Positions 1 to 8,599 of a stretch of 64,000 nt of DNA are shown here, piece by piece. The notes below the pieces were generated by a model. That model searched no databases. It was given only the letters and a program-made list of their open reading frames with translations, and had not been told where the DNA came from. The stretch lies in contig NZ_CP036426.1 of NCBI RefSeq assembly GCF_007752535.1, positions 5,704,001 through 5,768,000 of the forward strand, in the 5' to 3' direction. Source of the DNA: Tautonia plasticadhaerens (GTDB taxonomy: Bacteria > Planctomycetota > Planctomycetia > Isosphaerales > Isosphaeraceae). A program made the position numbers and the translations under genes. Numbering within the stretch: position 1 is the first letter of the stretch; the number at the start of each line of letters is the position of its first letter.

Positions 1-1
1 C

Positions 2-1003
2 GTTGGCTACGACCGGGAGGGCGGCCCGGTGCTCGCCTCCTCGGCCGGGGTCACCGGGGCGATGGTGGCGATCCTGAACGAGGCGTTGATGCCCAACCTC
101 GTGCAGTCGGCCGAGGGGTCCCCCGCGTTCATCCACGGCGGGCCGTTCGCCAACATCGCCCACGGCTGCAACTCGGTGCTGGCGACCCGGATGGCCCTGG
201 CCCACTCCGACTACGCCGTGACCGAGGCCGGCTTCGCCTTCGACCTGGGGGCCGAGAAGTTCTTCGACATCAAGTGCCGGTCCGCCGGCCTGAACCCGGC
301 CGCCGTGGTCATCGTCGCCACCGTCCGGGCCCTGAAGATGCACGGCGGTGTCGGCCTCGACGAACTGACCCAGGCCGACCCTTCGGCCGTCGAGCGGGGG
401 TTGGAGAACCTCGCCGCCCACCTCGACGCCGCCCGGCACTTCGGCAAGCCGGTCGTCGTTGCGATCAACCGTCGCAAGGAGGATACGGAGGGGGAGCTGG
501 CCGTCATCCACGCCTTCTGCGAGGGGCTGCACGTCCCCTGCGCCACCGCCGACGTCTTCGGACACGGTGGCGCCGGGTCCACCGAGCTGGCCGAGATGGT
601 CGTGGCCGCCGCCGACGGGCCGGAGACGCCCTATCGCCCCGTCTACGACCTCGACCTGACCCCCGAGGCTAAGATCGAGGCCATCGCCCGCTCGATCTAC
701 GGGGCCGACGGGATCACCTTCACCGCCGGGGCCCAGGCCAAGCTCCGCAAGGCCGAAAGGCTCGGCTTCGGGGAGCTGCCGATCTGCATGGCGAAGACCC
801 AGGACTCGCTCTCGGACAACCCGAAGCTCCGGGGCCGACCCCGGGGGTTCTCGATCACCGTCCGGGACGTCGAGATCGCCGCCGGTGCCGGGTTCCTCGT
901 GGCCCTGACCGGCGAGATCGTCCGGATGCCCGGGCTCCCCCGCCATCCGGCCGCCGGCCGGATCGACGTCGACGCGGAGGGCACGATCACCGGCCTCTCC
1001 TGA
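2..1003 (+). CDS. fhs: Formate--tetrahydrofolate ligase, C-terminal part
   Basis: This is the C-terminal 333 residues of formate--tetrahydrofolate ligase, the cytosolic enzyme that uses ATP to join formate to tetrahydrofolate and make 10-formyl-THF for one-carbon metabolism. The frame is open from base 2 with no start, so the gene begins upstream; the family is usually about 557 residues. Family signatures visible are GGPFANIAHGCNS, the TVRALKMHGG segment and the end motif MPGLPRHPAAGRIDVD. It stops 25 bp before the end of the convergent lipoprotein gene. Identification is firm; only the N-terminal nucleotide-binding part cannot be inspected. Confidence 0.96.
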   Translation, partial: VGYDREGGPVLASSAGVTGAMVAILNEALMPNLVQSAEGSPAFIHGGPFANIAHGCNSVLATRMALAHSDYAVTEAGFAFDLGAEKFFDIKCRSAGLNPAAVVIVATVRALKMHGGVGLDELTQADPSAVERGLENLAAHLDAARHFGKPVVVAINRRKEDTEGELAVIHAFCEGLHVPCATADVFGHGGAGSTELAEMVVAAADGPETPYRPVYDLDLTPEAKIEAIARSIYGADGITFTAGAQAKLRKAERLGFGELPICMAKTQDSLSDNPKLRGRPRGFSITVRDVEIAAGAGFLVALTGEIVRMPGLPRHPAAGRIDVDAEGTITGLS

Positions 1004-1028
1004 CCCGGGCCCGGGCGGACCCGGCCGG

Positions 1029-3179
1029 TCAGCGCCGGGTGATCGTCATGATGGACGTGTCCATCGCCGAGGCGATCGCCCGGTCGAGCCTCATGAGCTT
1101 CTCCCCGGTCGCCCCGGTCTCCCGGTGGACGACCCGGCCCTCGCGGTCGAGGAGGATGAGGGTCGGGTAGTACCGGACCTCCATCGCCCCCGCGACCGGG
1201 CAGGAGCCGTCCCCGGGGGCGAGGAGGATCGGGAAGTTCAGCCCGAGCCGCCGGGACGTCCGGGCCACCGCCCTCGGCCCGCCTTCGCCTTGCCGCTCAT
1301 AGGCGATCGAGACGACCCGGAGCCGGTCGGGCCCGAACTGCCGCTGGAGCTCATCCAGGTGGGGCATGGCGGCGAGGCACGGGTCGCACCAGGTCCCCCA
1401 GAAGCAGAGCAGGGTGAACTCGGAGTCGGCGTCCCGGAGGCGGAAGGTCCGGCCCTGGAGGTCGGGCAGGGTGAAGTCGTCGAGCCTGGCCTGCTCGGCG
1501 TCGTAGGAGACGGCCGGCTCGACCACGGGGGCGTCCGCCGAATCCGCCCGACCTCGGCCGACCAGTCGCATCAGGCCGGAGGCCCACCCGCCGGCTTCGC
1601 CGGGGTCGTCGGTCATGCGGTCCCCGTCGGGATCCGTCCCGACGAGCCGGTCCGGGGGCGGGAGGTCCGACCACCGGAAGGAGCCCCTGGAGTCCGCCGG
1701 CGTCGGGGCCTCGGCCGCCGCCTCGGGGAGTTCGGAGCCCGAGATCGGGGCGTCTGTCGCCTCGGGCTCCAGAACGGGGAGCGGGGCGATCGAAAGCTTG
1801 GAGATCATCTCCGGCTCGGACACCGGCACGGGCTCGATCTCGACCGGATCTCCGTCCGAATCGGGTGAACTCGTCCCGGAATCGGGTTGACCCGGCAAGG
1901 AGGCGACCGGCGGATCCGGCGGGTTGGGGACCGACAGATCCGGAAGCTCGGCGACCGTCGGTCCCTCCACAAGCTGGTGGACGTCGGGCGGGGCCGACGC
2001 CGGGGCGAGTTGCAGCGAGCCCGGGGTCGACCATCTTCCCTCCGGATCGGCCGGGGCGGTAGGCTCGGCCCGGGACTCGACCTCGGGGGGGACGTCGGTC
2101 ATCAGGAGTGGCGGGTCCGGTTCGTCTCGGTCACCCGCCGATTCCGGCTCGAAGTGCTGGACCGTCGGGAGGGTGGCGTCCTGGCCCCGGTACCGGACGG
2201 TCGACCCGGGCGTCGGGGACGGTCGAGCCGGTTCGGGGCCGAAGGTCCTGATCGTCGGATCAGTCGGCACGGATCTCTCGGACGGGGAGGACTCCGGGAT
2301 CTCGGGAGACGGATCGAACCGCCCTGACGTCACCCCTCGCTCGGAGGGGTCGACGCTCGACGAGGCGCCCAGCGTCGAGGCCGGGAAGTCGAGGGCGAGT
2401 TCGTCGTCCTCGGGCCTCGGCCGGGGGGGGGACCTTCGGGGGCTCGACGGGAGGGGGGCGTCGCGTTCGGTGTCGAGCGACGCCCGCCTCACGGAGTCGC
2501 TCGGGACCCACCCGGACCGGGACTGGTCCGGGGAGTCCTGATCCATCGGCACCGCCCGGGCCGGGGCTTGCGGCGGGTCGTCCTGGGGAGGGACCGGTTC
2601 GAGCCCTCCTCCCTCACGACTGAAGAGGGCGACCCCCGAGGAGTCGTCTCGGGTCCCCGAGGTCGCCTCGGCCCGATCTCCCAACCCGGTGGATGCGACC
2701 CGGATCCGCAGCTCGTCGGCCGGGGCCGAGACCGAGGATCGGCCGAGCAGGACCTCCCGACCGTCGTCCCACTCGGCGATGACGGTGTAGCGCTCCCCGG
2801 GACGGAGCCCCTTCAGGAGGAACTCGCCGGAACGATTCGTCGTCCCCTCGACCTCGCGACCGGCGGGGGCGCCGTCCACGGCCAGTCGGACCCGGGCGTT
2901 GGCCACGGGGATCCCCAGGTCGTCGACCACCTTGCCGACGATCTGCCCCGGGCGATCACCACCCGGGGGGGGCTCGACCCGGCTGGAGATGGTCGACGGC
3001 GGGCGACCGCCGACGGCCGGCCGCTCCGGCCGCGAGCCGATCCCGGCGATCGTCCGGACCTCCGGCCCCTCGCGGCGTCCGAGCCCGAGCCCTCCGCCCC
3101 GCGGCAGTCCCCGGCAGCCGGTCAGGCCGGACAGGAGCAAGACGGCGGTGATGATCCAGCCGATCGCTCGGGTCTGCAA
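1029..3179 (-). CDS. Lipoprotein with carboxypeptidase-regulatory domain and C-terminal TlpA thioredoxin domain
   Basis: A 716-residue predicted lipoprotein. The N-terminus is a hydrophobic signal with lipobox LTGC (Cys22). Residues about 78-160 form a carboxypeptidase-regulatory-like beta-sandwich domain. Residues about 165-560 are Pro/Ser/Glu-rich and look disordered. Residues about 566-716 are a TlpA/ResA-type thioredoxin domain with active site WCDPC (Cys598, Cys601) and a cis-proline at YYPT. By family it would be an extracytoplasmic thiol-disulfide oxidoreductase; the substrate is unknown. The start is TTG, supported by GGAGG seven bases upstream. It is divergent from nothing close and convergent with fhs. 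The very long linker between the two folded domains is unusual. Confidence 0.85.
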   Translation of the reverse strand: MQTRAIGWIITAVLLLSGLTGCRGLPRGGGLGLGRREGPEVRTIAGIGSRPERPAVGGRPPSTISSRVEPPPGGDRPGQIVGKVVDDLGIPVANARVRLAVDGAPAGREVEGTTNRSGEFLLKGLRPGERYTVIAEWDDGREVLLGRSSVSAPADELRIRVASTGLGDRAEATSGTRDDSSGVALFSREGGGLEPVPPQDDPPQAPARAVPMDQDSPDQSRSGWVPSDSVRRASLDTERDAPLPSSPRRSPPRPRPEDDELALDFPASTLGASSSVDPSERGVTSGRFDPSPEIPESSPSERSVPTDPTIRTFGPEPARPSPTPGSTVRYRGQDATLPTVQHFEPESAGDRDEPDPPLLMTDVPPEVESRAEPTAPADPEGRWSTPGSLQLAPASAPPDVHQLVEGPTVAELPDLSVPNPPDPPVASLPGQPDSGTSSPDSDGDPVEIEPVPVSEPEMISKLSIAPLPVLEPEATDAPISGSELPEAAAEAPTPADSRGSFRWSDLPPPDRLVGTDPDGDRMTDDPGEAGGWASGLMRLVGRGRADSADAPVVEPAVSYDAEQARLDDFTLPDLQGRTFRLRDADSEFTLLCFWGTWCDPCLAAMPHLDELQRQFGPDRLRVVSIAYERQGEGGPRAVARTSRRLGLNFPILLAPGDGSCPVAGAMEVRYYPTLILLDREGRVVHRETGATGEKLMRLDRAIASAMDTSIMTITRR

Positions 3180-3362
3180 CGGCGATCCTCCGCTCTCCTG
3201 TGTCGTCCGGGACCGGGCCTGGAATCCTATCCCCTCGGCCGGCCCGGGCGCGACCCACTCGTCACGGGGCCTCGCTCCATCCGCACCCTCACAGCATCGA
3301 CCGAACCCGGCCCGGACTTGAGCCGGATTTGCGAATCCCTCCGGGGATTCCGGCCCGGGGTG

Positions 3363-4247
3363 TCAGTCGCCCTGCCGATGCCGGTCCCTGGCCTGCCGGA
3401 TCAGTGCGCGGATCGTCGGGGAGTCGGTCGGTTGCTCGGCCTGTTCCAGGTAGGCCGAGAGCTGCTCGATCGCCTCCGAGGGCCGTTCCAGTCCCAGGAG
3501 GATCACGCCGAGGTCCCGGCGAAACCCCGGCTCACCCGGACGGAGGGCGACGAGACGACGCAGGACCGGCGCCGCGGCGGGTCCGTCGCCGGCCTCGAGG
3601 TGGATCGCCCGGAGGTTCCCGAGCATCCGGGCCACGACCTCGGCCGTCGAGCATGGCCGGAAGTGTCCCTCTCCCAACTCGACTCCCGATCCGGCCCGCG
3701 ATGCCACCAGGCGTCGGCACCCGTCCCGGTCCAGCAGCGCCCCGTCGTGGAACGGGTCGACGAAGAGGGGGGAGCCATCCTCCCGGTCGGCCCTGAGGAC
3801 GAAATGGGCCGGGAGGTTCACCCCCGAGAGCGAGAGGCCGAGCCGCTCGGCCACCGCCCGATAGGCCACCCCGAGGCTGATCGGGATCCCGGTCCGGCGA
3901 TCGAGTACCTCGCTCAGGTAGCTGTTCCTCGGGTCGTAGTAATCCTCCTCATTCCCCGAGAATCCCTCCTCAACATAGAGGACCCAGTTGATCTGCTTGA
4001 TCACCTCTACCACGGGGGCATCTTCGAGGACTCTCGGCCGGACCCGGGCGGCCAGCGCGGCGATACGGTCGAGGTAGGCCCGGGGATCGAGTTCGGGATC
4101 GGCGTCCTGGGAGATCTCCAGGGCGATCCGGGTCAGGTCGGCGCGATCGTCCCCGCCGACCAGGCGGGCGAACTCGGGGCTGTCGGGGATCGTGATTCGC
4201 ACGGCAAGCTCGCTCGCGGTCGAGGCGGTTCGGCCCGGGTCGAGCAT
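3363..4247 (-). CDS. SirB1 family (transglutaminase-like plus TPR) protein
   Basis: A 294-residue cytosolic protein of the SirB1/transglutaminase-like family. The central part carries the family motifs NWVLYVEEGFSGN, YYDPRNSYLSEVL and RTGIPISLGVAY, followed by LPAHFVLR and a VDPFHDG segment; the C-terminal third (from about residue 205) has TPR-like helices. In this family the transglutaminase Cys is often absent, and none is seen at the expected place here, so a non-enzymatic role is possible. The start is ATG at 4247; a much longer upstream extension of the same frame is antisense to the transketolase gene and was rejected. A GTG about 15 codons downstream is an alternative start. Divergent from the transketolase pair. 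Confidence 0.85.
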   Translation of the reverse strand: MLDPGRTASTASELAVRITIPDSPEFARLVGGDDRADLTRIALEISQDADPELDPRAYLDRIAALAARVRPRVLEDAPVVEVIKQINWVLYVEEGFSGNEEDYYDPRNSYLSEVLDRRTGIPISLGVAYRAVAERLGLSLSGVNLPAHFVLRADREDGSPLFVDPFHDGALLDRDGCRRLVASRAGSGVELGEGHFRPCSTAEVVARMLGNLRAIHLEAGDGPAAAPVLRRLVALRPGEPGFRRDLGVILLGLERPSEAIEQLSAYLEQAEQPTDSPTIRALIRQARDRHRQGD

Positions 4248-4382
4248 ACCGGAAGGGGGACCGGACGAGGAATGGACGTCCCGCCGGGGACGCCCGATTC
4301 GCCGGAAACGCTCTTGCCCCGGACGACCGCGGGCCCTTATGTTCGGGGGCCGACAGGTGAACGCAACCCGGAGGAGTCGACC

Positions 4383-5225
4383 GTGTCCGAGAACGTCGAA
4401 TCGTTGCAGCAGCGGGCCAAGGCCATCCGGGTCGACATCCTCAGGAGCACGACCGAGGCCGGCTCGGGCCACCCGAGCAGCTCGATGTCCGCCGCCGAGG
4501 TGGTCACCGCGCTGTACTTCGGCGGCTTCATGGACTACGACCCGAAGAATCCGCACTGGCCCGACCGCGACCGCTTCATCCTCTCCAAGGGGCACGCCGC
4601 CCCGGTGCTCTACGCCGCGATGGCCGAGGCCGGGTACTTCCCCAAGGAGGAACTGATGACCCTCCGCAAGCTCGGCAGCCCGCTGGAGGGGCACCCGAAC
4701 ATGGTCCGCCTCGGCGGGGTCGAGGCGTCGACCGGCTCGCTCGGGCAGGGGCTCTCGATCGGCGTCGGCCACGCGCTGGCCGCCCGGGTCGACAAGAAGA
4801 CGTACCACACCTACGTGCTGACCGGCGACGGCGAACTGGGACAGGGCCAGATCTGGGAGGCCGCCGCCTCGGCCGCCAAGTACGGCCTGGACAATCTGAC
4901 CTGCATCGTCGACCGCAACCACTTCCAGCAGACCGGCGCCGCCGAGGAGGTCCTGAACATGGACCCGATCGACGGCAAGTTCACCGCCTTCGGCTGGCAG
5001 ACCCAGGTCATCAACGGCAACGACATGCACGAGGTCGTCACCGCCCTGAAGCGGGCCCGGGAGGTCAAGGGCCGGCCGACCTGCATCGTCTCGCTGACGC
5101 ACAAGGGCCAGGGGATGCTCAAGCTCCTGGAGAAGCTCGGCGACACGAACTACCACGGCAAGCCGGTCAAGCCCGAGGACCTCGACGCGGCCATCGCCGA
5201 GGTCGAGGCCGAGGCCGGCGTCTGA
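4383..5225 (+). CDS. Transketolase, N-terminal (TPP-binding) subunit
   Basis: A 280-residue N-terminal half of transketolase, the thiamine-diphosphate enzyme that moves two-carbon ketol units between sugar phosphates in the pentose phosphate pathway. It shows the early GSGHPSSSMSAAE motif, KGHAAPVLYA, and the TPP/metal motif GDGELGQGQIWEA with a following N in DRNHFQQ. The start is GTG, with a clear GGAGGAG ribosome site at 4370-4376; longer readings of the frame lie antisense to the SirB1-like gene. The C-terminal half follows 64 bp downstream as a separate gene, so the holoenzyme is expected to be a hetero-oligomer of the two products. Confidence 0.95.
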   Translation: MSENVESLQQRAKAIRVDILRSTTEAGSGHPSSSMSAAEVVTALYFGGFMDYDPKNPHWPDRDRFILSKGHAAPVLYAAMAEAGYFPKEELMTLRKLGSPLEGHPNMVRLGGVEASTGSLGQGLSIGVGHALAARVDKKTYHTYVLTGDGELGQGQIWEAAASAAKYGLDNLTCIVDRNHFQQTGAAEEVLNMDPIDGKFTAFGWQTQVINGNDMHEVVTALKRAREVKGRPTCIVSLTHKGQGMLKLLEKLGDTNYHGKPVKPEDLDAAIAEVEAEAGV

Positions 5226-5289
5226 CCCCCCTACCGAATTCGACGGATTCGAAACCGACGCGAACCCGAACGACAAGGCGACGACACCC

Positions 5290-6273
5290 ATGGCGGGCGC
5301 TTCCTCCGCGTTGCAGTCCAAGAGGCCGATCGGCAAGGCGACCCGAGACGCGTTCGGCCGGGCCCTGGAGGCCCTCGGCGGCGACTATCCGGACGTGGTC
5401 GTCGTCGACGCCGACGTCTCCAACTCGACCCGGACCGAGTGGTTCGGCAAGAAGTACCCCGACCGGTTCTTCAACATCGGCATCGCCGAGAGCAATCTCG
5501 TCGGCGTCGCCGGGGGCCTCGCCTCCTGCGGCAAGACGGCGGTGATCTCCAGCTTCGCGGCCTTCATCACGTGCAACGCGTATGATCAGTTGCGGATGGC
5601 GGTGGCCTATCCGGGCCTGAACGTCAAGGTCGTCGGCAGCCACGCCGGCGTCTCGATCGGTGAGGACGGCGCCTCGCAGATGGGCATCGAGGACGTTTCC
5701 CTCGCCTGCTCGCTGCCCGGTTTCGTCGTCATCGTCCCGGCCGACGAGGCGTCGACCAGGGCGGCAACGAAGGCCCTGCTCGATTACAAGGGGCCGGTCT
5801 ACCTCCGCACCGGCCGCCCCGACGTGCCGAAGATCTACCCGGACGAGCCCGCCCCCTTCACCATTGGCAAGGCGAACCTGCTGCGAGATGGCTCGGACGT
5901 GACGATCGTGGCCAACGGCCTGATGGTCGCCTCGGCCCTCGACGCGGCCGACGAGCTGGCCGGTTCCGGGATCGAGGCCCGGGTGCTGGACATGCACACG
6001 GTCAAGCCGATCGACCGCGAGGCCCTGCTCGCCGCCGCGCGGGACACCGGGGCGGTGGTGGTGGCCGAGGAGCACCTGGCGCACGGGGGCCTCGGCAGCG
6101 CGGTGGCGATGGCCGTCGCCGAGCAGCATGCCGTGCCGATTCGATTCGTCAACATCGGCGACACCTTCGGCGAGAGCGGCACTCCCGAGGGCCTGCTGGA
6201 GAAGTACGGCCTGACCGCGGGTCGGGTGGTCGAGGCGGCCCGGCAGGCGGTCTCCGCCAAGAAGAACGGCTGA
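5290..6273 (+). CDS. Transketolase, C-terminal subunit
   Basis: A 327-residue C-terminal half of transketolase, with the pyrimidine-binding domain and the transketolase C-terminal domain. Visible markers are ATRDAFGRAL, the catalytic-glutamate region FFNIGIAESNLVGVAGGLA, the loop SHAGVSIGEDGASQMGIED, and a C-terminal AEEHLAHGGLGSAVA segment. It works with the N-terminal subunit encoded 64 bp upstream; together they cover the length of a single-chain transketolase. The start ATG at 5290 is in good register with the family. The same split arrangement is common in archaea and many bacteria, so it is probably ancestral and not a broken gene. Confidence 0.95.
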   Translation: MAGASSALQSKRPIGKATRDAFGRALEALGGDYPDVVVVDADVSNSTRTEWFGKKYPDRFFNIGIAESNLVGVAGGLASCGKTAVISSFAAFITCNAYDQLRMAVAYPGLNVKVVGSHAGVSIGEDGASQMGIEDVSLACSLPGFVVIVPADEASTRAATKALLDYKGPVYLRTGRPDVPKIYPDEPAPFTIGKANLLRDGSDVTIVANGLMVASALDAADELAGSGIEARVLDMHTVKPIDREALLAAARDTGAVVVAEEHLAHGGLGSAVAMAVAEQHAVPIRFVNIGDTFGESGTPEGLLEKYGLTAGRVVEAARQAVSAKKNG

Positions 6274-6308
6274 TCCGACCCGTCGACCCGGCGAACCGCC
6301 CCCGAGTC

Positions 6309-7328
6309 TCACGCCTCGGCGCAGGCCCCGGCCGCCCGGATCGGGCCCGAGACGTGATCGACCGCCGCCCGGATCGGGGCCACCCCCATCCGGAAGGCCG
6401 GCGGTGAGGCCGCCGATCGGGCCAGCTCCCGCCGATGCGATCGAAGGGCCAAGGATCGGTGCAAGGAGCCGATCGCGTCGAATTTGCCCATGAGGAACGG
6501 CATCGCCCGCCCCTTCGACGCCTTCCAGGCGAGCTGGATCCCGAGGAATGCCAGGTGCGGCACCAGGGCCGCCGCCAGCCAGCCAACCGGCAGGTTCGAC
6601 CAGAACAGGACCTCGGCGTTCCTCGACATCCGGCGGTGCAATTCGGGTCGGCCGTGGTCGTAGGTCGCCGAGACGTCGTGCAGGATCCGGCTCCCCGAGG
6701 AGAAGACGCAGGTATAGCCGGCCCATCGGAGCCGGAAGGCGAGGTCCACGTCCTCGTAATACGAACCGTAGGAGGGGTCGAAGGCGCCGGCCCGGCGGAT
6801 CGCCTCGGCCCGGTAGAAGGCGCTGGAGGCGCTGGCGCCGAAGACCTCCTCGTCGGGGCGATCGGCCCAACGCCCGGCCGGCTGCCCGTGCCCCCGCTTG
6901 CCGGGCCAGCCGAAGAACGCGTAACAGTCGCCGGCCGAGTCGACCCGGGTCGGGTCGGATCGGACGAGCACGAGCGGGGCGACCGACCCGACCCTCGGAG
7001 CTCGGAAGGGGGCCAGCCCGGCCTCGGCCCAGCCGTCGCAGACCTCGGCGTCGTTGTTCAGGAGCTGGATGAACTCCCCCCTCGAGGCGGCCACCCCGGC
7101 ATTTGCCGCGGCGCAGAAGCCCCCGTTGCGCCCCAGGCGGAGGACCCGGGCCTCGGGGTGGTGGGCCTCGACCCACTCGGCCGAGCCGTCGGCGGAGGCG
7201 TCGTCGACGACGATCACGTCGAGGTCGATCCCGCCCGGTCGGTGCCTGCGGAGGCTCGCCAGGCAGGGGGCGAGCAGGGCTTTGCCGTCATGAGTGGGTA
7301 TCACGACCGAGAGCGTCGGTCGGCTCAC
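6309..7328 (-). CDS. Glycosyltransferase family 2
   Basis: A 339-residue GT-A fold glycosyltransferase of family 2. The nucleotide-sugar site is visible in LSVVIPTHDG, VIVVDDASADGSAEW and the DXD-like LLNNDAEV; a later region ASAFYRAEAIRRAGAFD and SYYEDVDLAFRLR matches the acceptor-side motifs of rhamnosyltransferase-like members. A hydrophobic stretch at about residues 245-275 may bring it to the membrane. The GTG start lies 41 bp inside the end of the upstream sugar transferase gene, which suggests translational coupling and a shared role in extracellular polysaccharide assembly. The sugar and acceptor cannot be told from sequence. Confidence 0.9.
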   Translation of the reverse strand: MSRPTLSVVIPTHDGKALLAPCLASLRRHRPGGIDLDVIVVDDASADGSAEWVEAHHPEARVLRLGRNGGFCAAANAGVAASRGEFIQLLNNDAEVCDGWAEAGLAPFRAPRVGSVAPLVLVRSDPTRVDSAGDCYAFFGWPGKRGHGQPAGRWADRPDEEVFGASASSAFYRAEAIRRAGAFDPSYGSYYEDVDLAFRLRWAGYTCVFSSGSRILHDVSATYDHGRPELHRRMSRNAEVLFWSNLPVGWLAAALVPHLAFLGIQLAWKASKGRAMPFLMGKFDAIGSLHRSLALRSHRRELARSAASPPAFRMGVAPIRAAVDHVSGPIRAAGACAEA

Positions 7329-8400
7329 GTTCGACCCTCCGATTCCGGGGCACTCCCCAGTCCACCTTGCCGAAGGCGACGTGCAGGGCGGTCATGAACA
7401 GGATCTGGATGTCGAGCCAGAAGGACCAGCGTCGGACGTAGTCCAGGTCGTACTGGAGCCGCTTCCGGATCGAGGTCCGCCCTCGCCAGCCGTGGACCTG
7501 GGCCCAGCCGGTCAGTCCGACGGGGACGACGTGGCGGAGCGGGTATTCGGCGACCTCCCCGGCGAACCGCTCGACGAAGATCGGCCGCTCGGGGCGGGGG
7601 CCGACGAGGCTCATCTCCCCCTTGAGGATGTTGAAGATCTGGGGGAGTTCGTCGAGGCAGGTGTGCCGGAGCCAGTCGCCGATCGGCGTGCAGCGGTCGT
7701 CGTGGTTCGCGGCCCAGATCGGCCCGGTGACGCTCTCGGCGTTGGGCTTCATGCTCCGGAACTTGATGATCTTGAAGATCGTGCCGTTCTGGCCGACCCG
7801 GTCCTGCAGGTAGAAGATCGGCCGGCCCGACGTGGCGTAGATCAGCAGGCCGACCGCCGCGAACACCGGCGAGAGCAGCAGCAAGATGACCGACGAGAGC
7901 ACCACGTCGACCGCCCGCTTGGCGGCGCGACCCGCGTGGACCCTGCGCCCGGGGGGCCGCACCGGGCGGAACCGGAGGTGCGGCACGTCGGCCGTCGGGG
8001 GCGCCTGGGGAGCGGACTCCGACTCCCCCGCCATCCAGTGGACGCGCAGGTCGGGGTCGCTCAACGCCAGCAGCTCGGCCTCGGAATACCGGGGATGCCC
8101 TTCCGAATTGGCCACGATGACGTGAGTCGGCCTCGAGCGTCGGATGACTTCCGAGAGCCGTTCCAGGCGGCCGAGCACCGGGATCGGCTCGGAGCCGGGG
8201 TGGATCGCCAGCTGCCTGCCCCGCCCCGACCGGTCGACGAAGCCGACGATCCGGAGCCCGGACCAGGGGCGTTGGTCGAGCACCGCCGCCAGGCGACTCA
8301 GGCCGCGTCGGGCGCCGACGATGAGGACGCGACCGGTCTCGGGCGAGCCGACGGCCGAGGCCCGGAGGGTGGGCGCATCATGCACAGATGAATCCTTCAT
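7288..8400 (-). CDS. Polyprenyl-phosphate sugar-1-phosphate transferase (bacterial sugar transferase family)
   Basis: A 370-residue enzyme of the bacterial sugar transferase (WbaP/WcaJ) family, which moves a sugar-1-phosphate from a nucleotide sugar to undecaprenyl phosphate and so starts polysaccharide repeat synthesis at the inner membrane. Residues about 23-125 resemble the Rossmann-like middle domain of this family (RVLIVGARRG). A hydrophobic helix spans about 165-190, followed by the catalytic domain: DRVGQNGTIFKIIKFRSM, LDELPQIFNILKGEMSLVGP and GLTGWAQVHGWRG. The usual four N-terminal membrane helices are missing, so it is a shortened form with a single membrane anchor. It is divergent from the next GT2 gene with a 199-bp gap. 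Confidence 0.92.
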   Translation of the reverse strand: MKDSSVHDAPTLRASAVGSPETGRVLIVGARRGLSRLAAVLDQRPWSGLRIVGFVDRSGRGRQLAIHPGSEPIPVLGRLERLSEVIRRSRPTHVIVANSEGHPRYSEAELLALSDPDLRVHWMAGESESAPQAPPTADVPHLRFRPVRPPGRRVHAGRAAKRAVDVVLSSVILLLLSPVFAAVGLLIYATSGRPIFYLQDRVGQNGTIFKIIKFRSMKPNAESVTGPIWAANHDDRCTPIGDWLRHTCLDELPQIFNILKGEMSLVGPRPERPIFVERFAGEVAEYPLRHVVPVGLTGWAQVHGWRGRTSIRKRLQYDLDYVRRWSFWLDIQILFMTALHVAFGKVDWGVPRNRRVEREPTDALGRDTHS

Positions 8401-8599
8401 CGGGTTTGCACCGGTCCTCGGTGACAGGGAAGCGGGCGGGCGGCCGACCGGCCCGTCCTCCCGCGGTCGGCAGGGATGCGGCGATTTCGGCCTTCAGCGA
8501 ATCGGCTCAAGCGTTACCATCGGCCGGGCCGACTTGAGGATTTCAGTCATTCTCCGGGTTCCTTCCCGACGCGCTCCCGAGGACGAGGGCCGAGCACCG

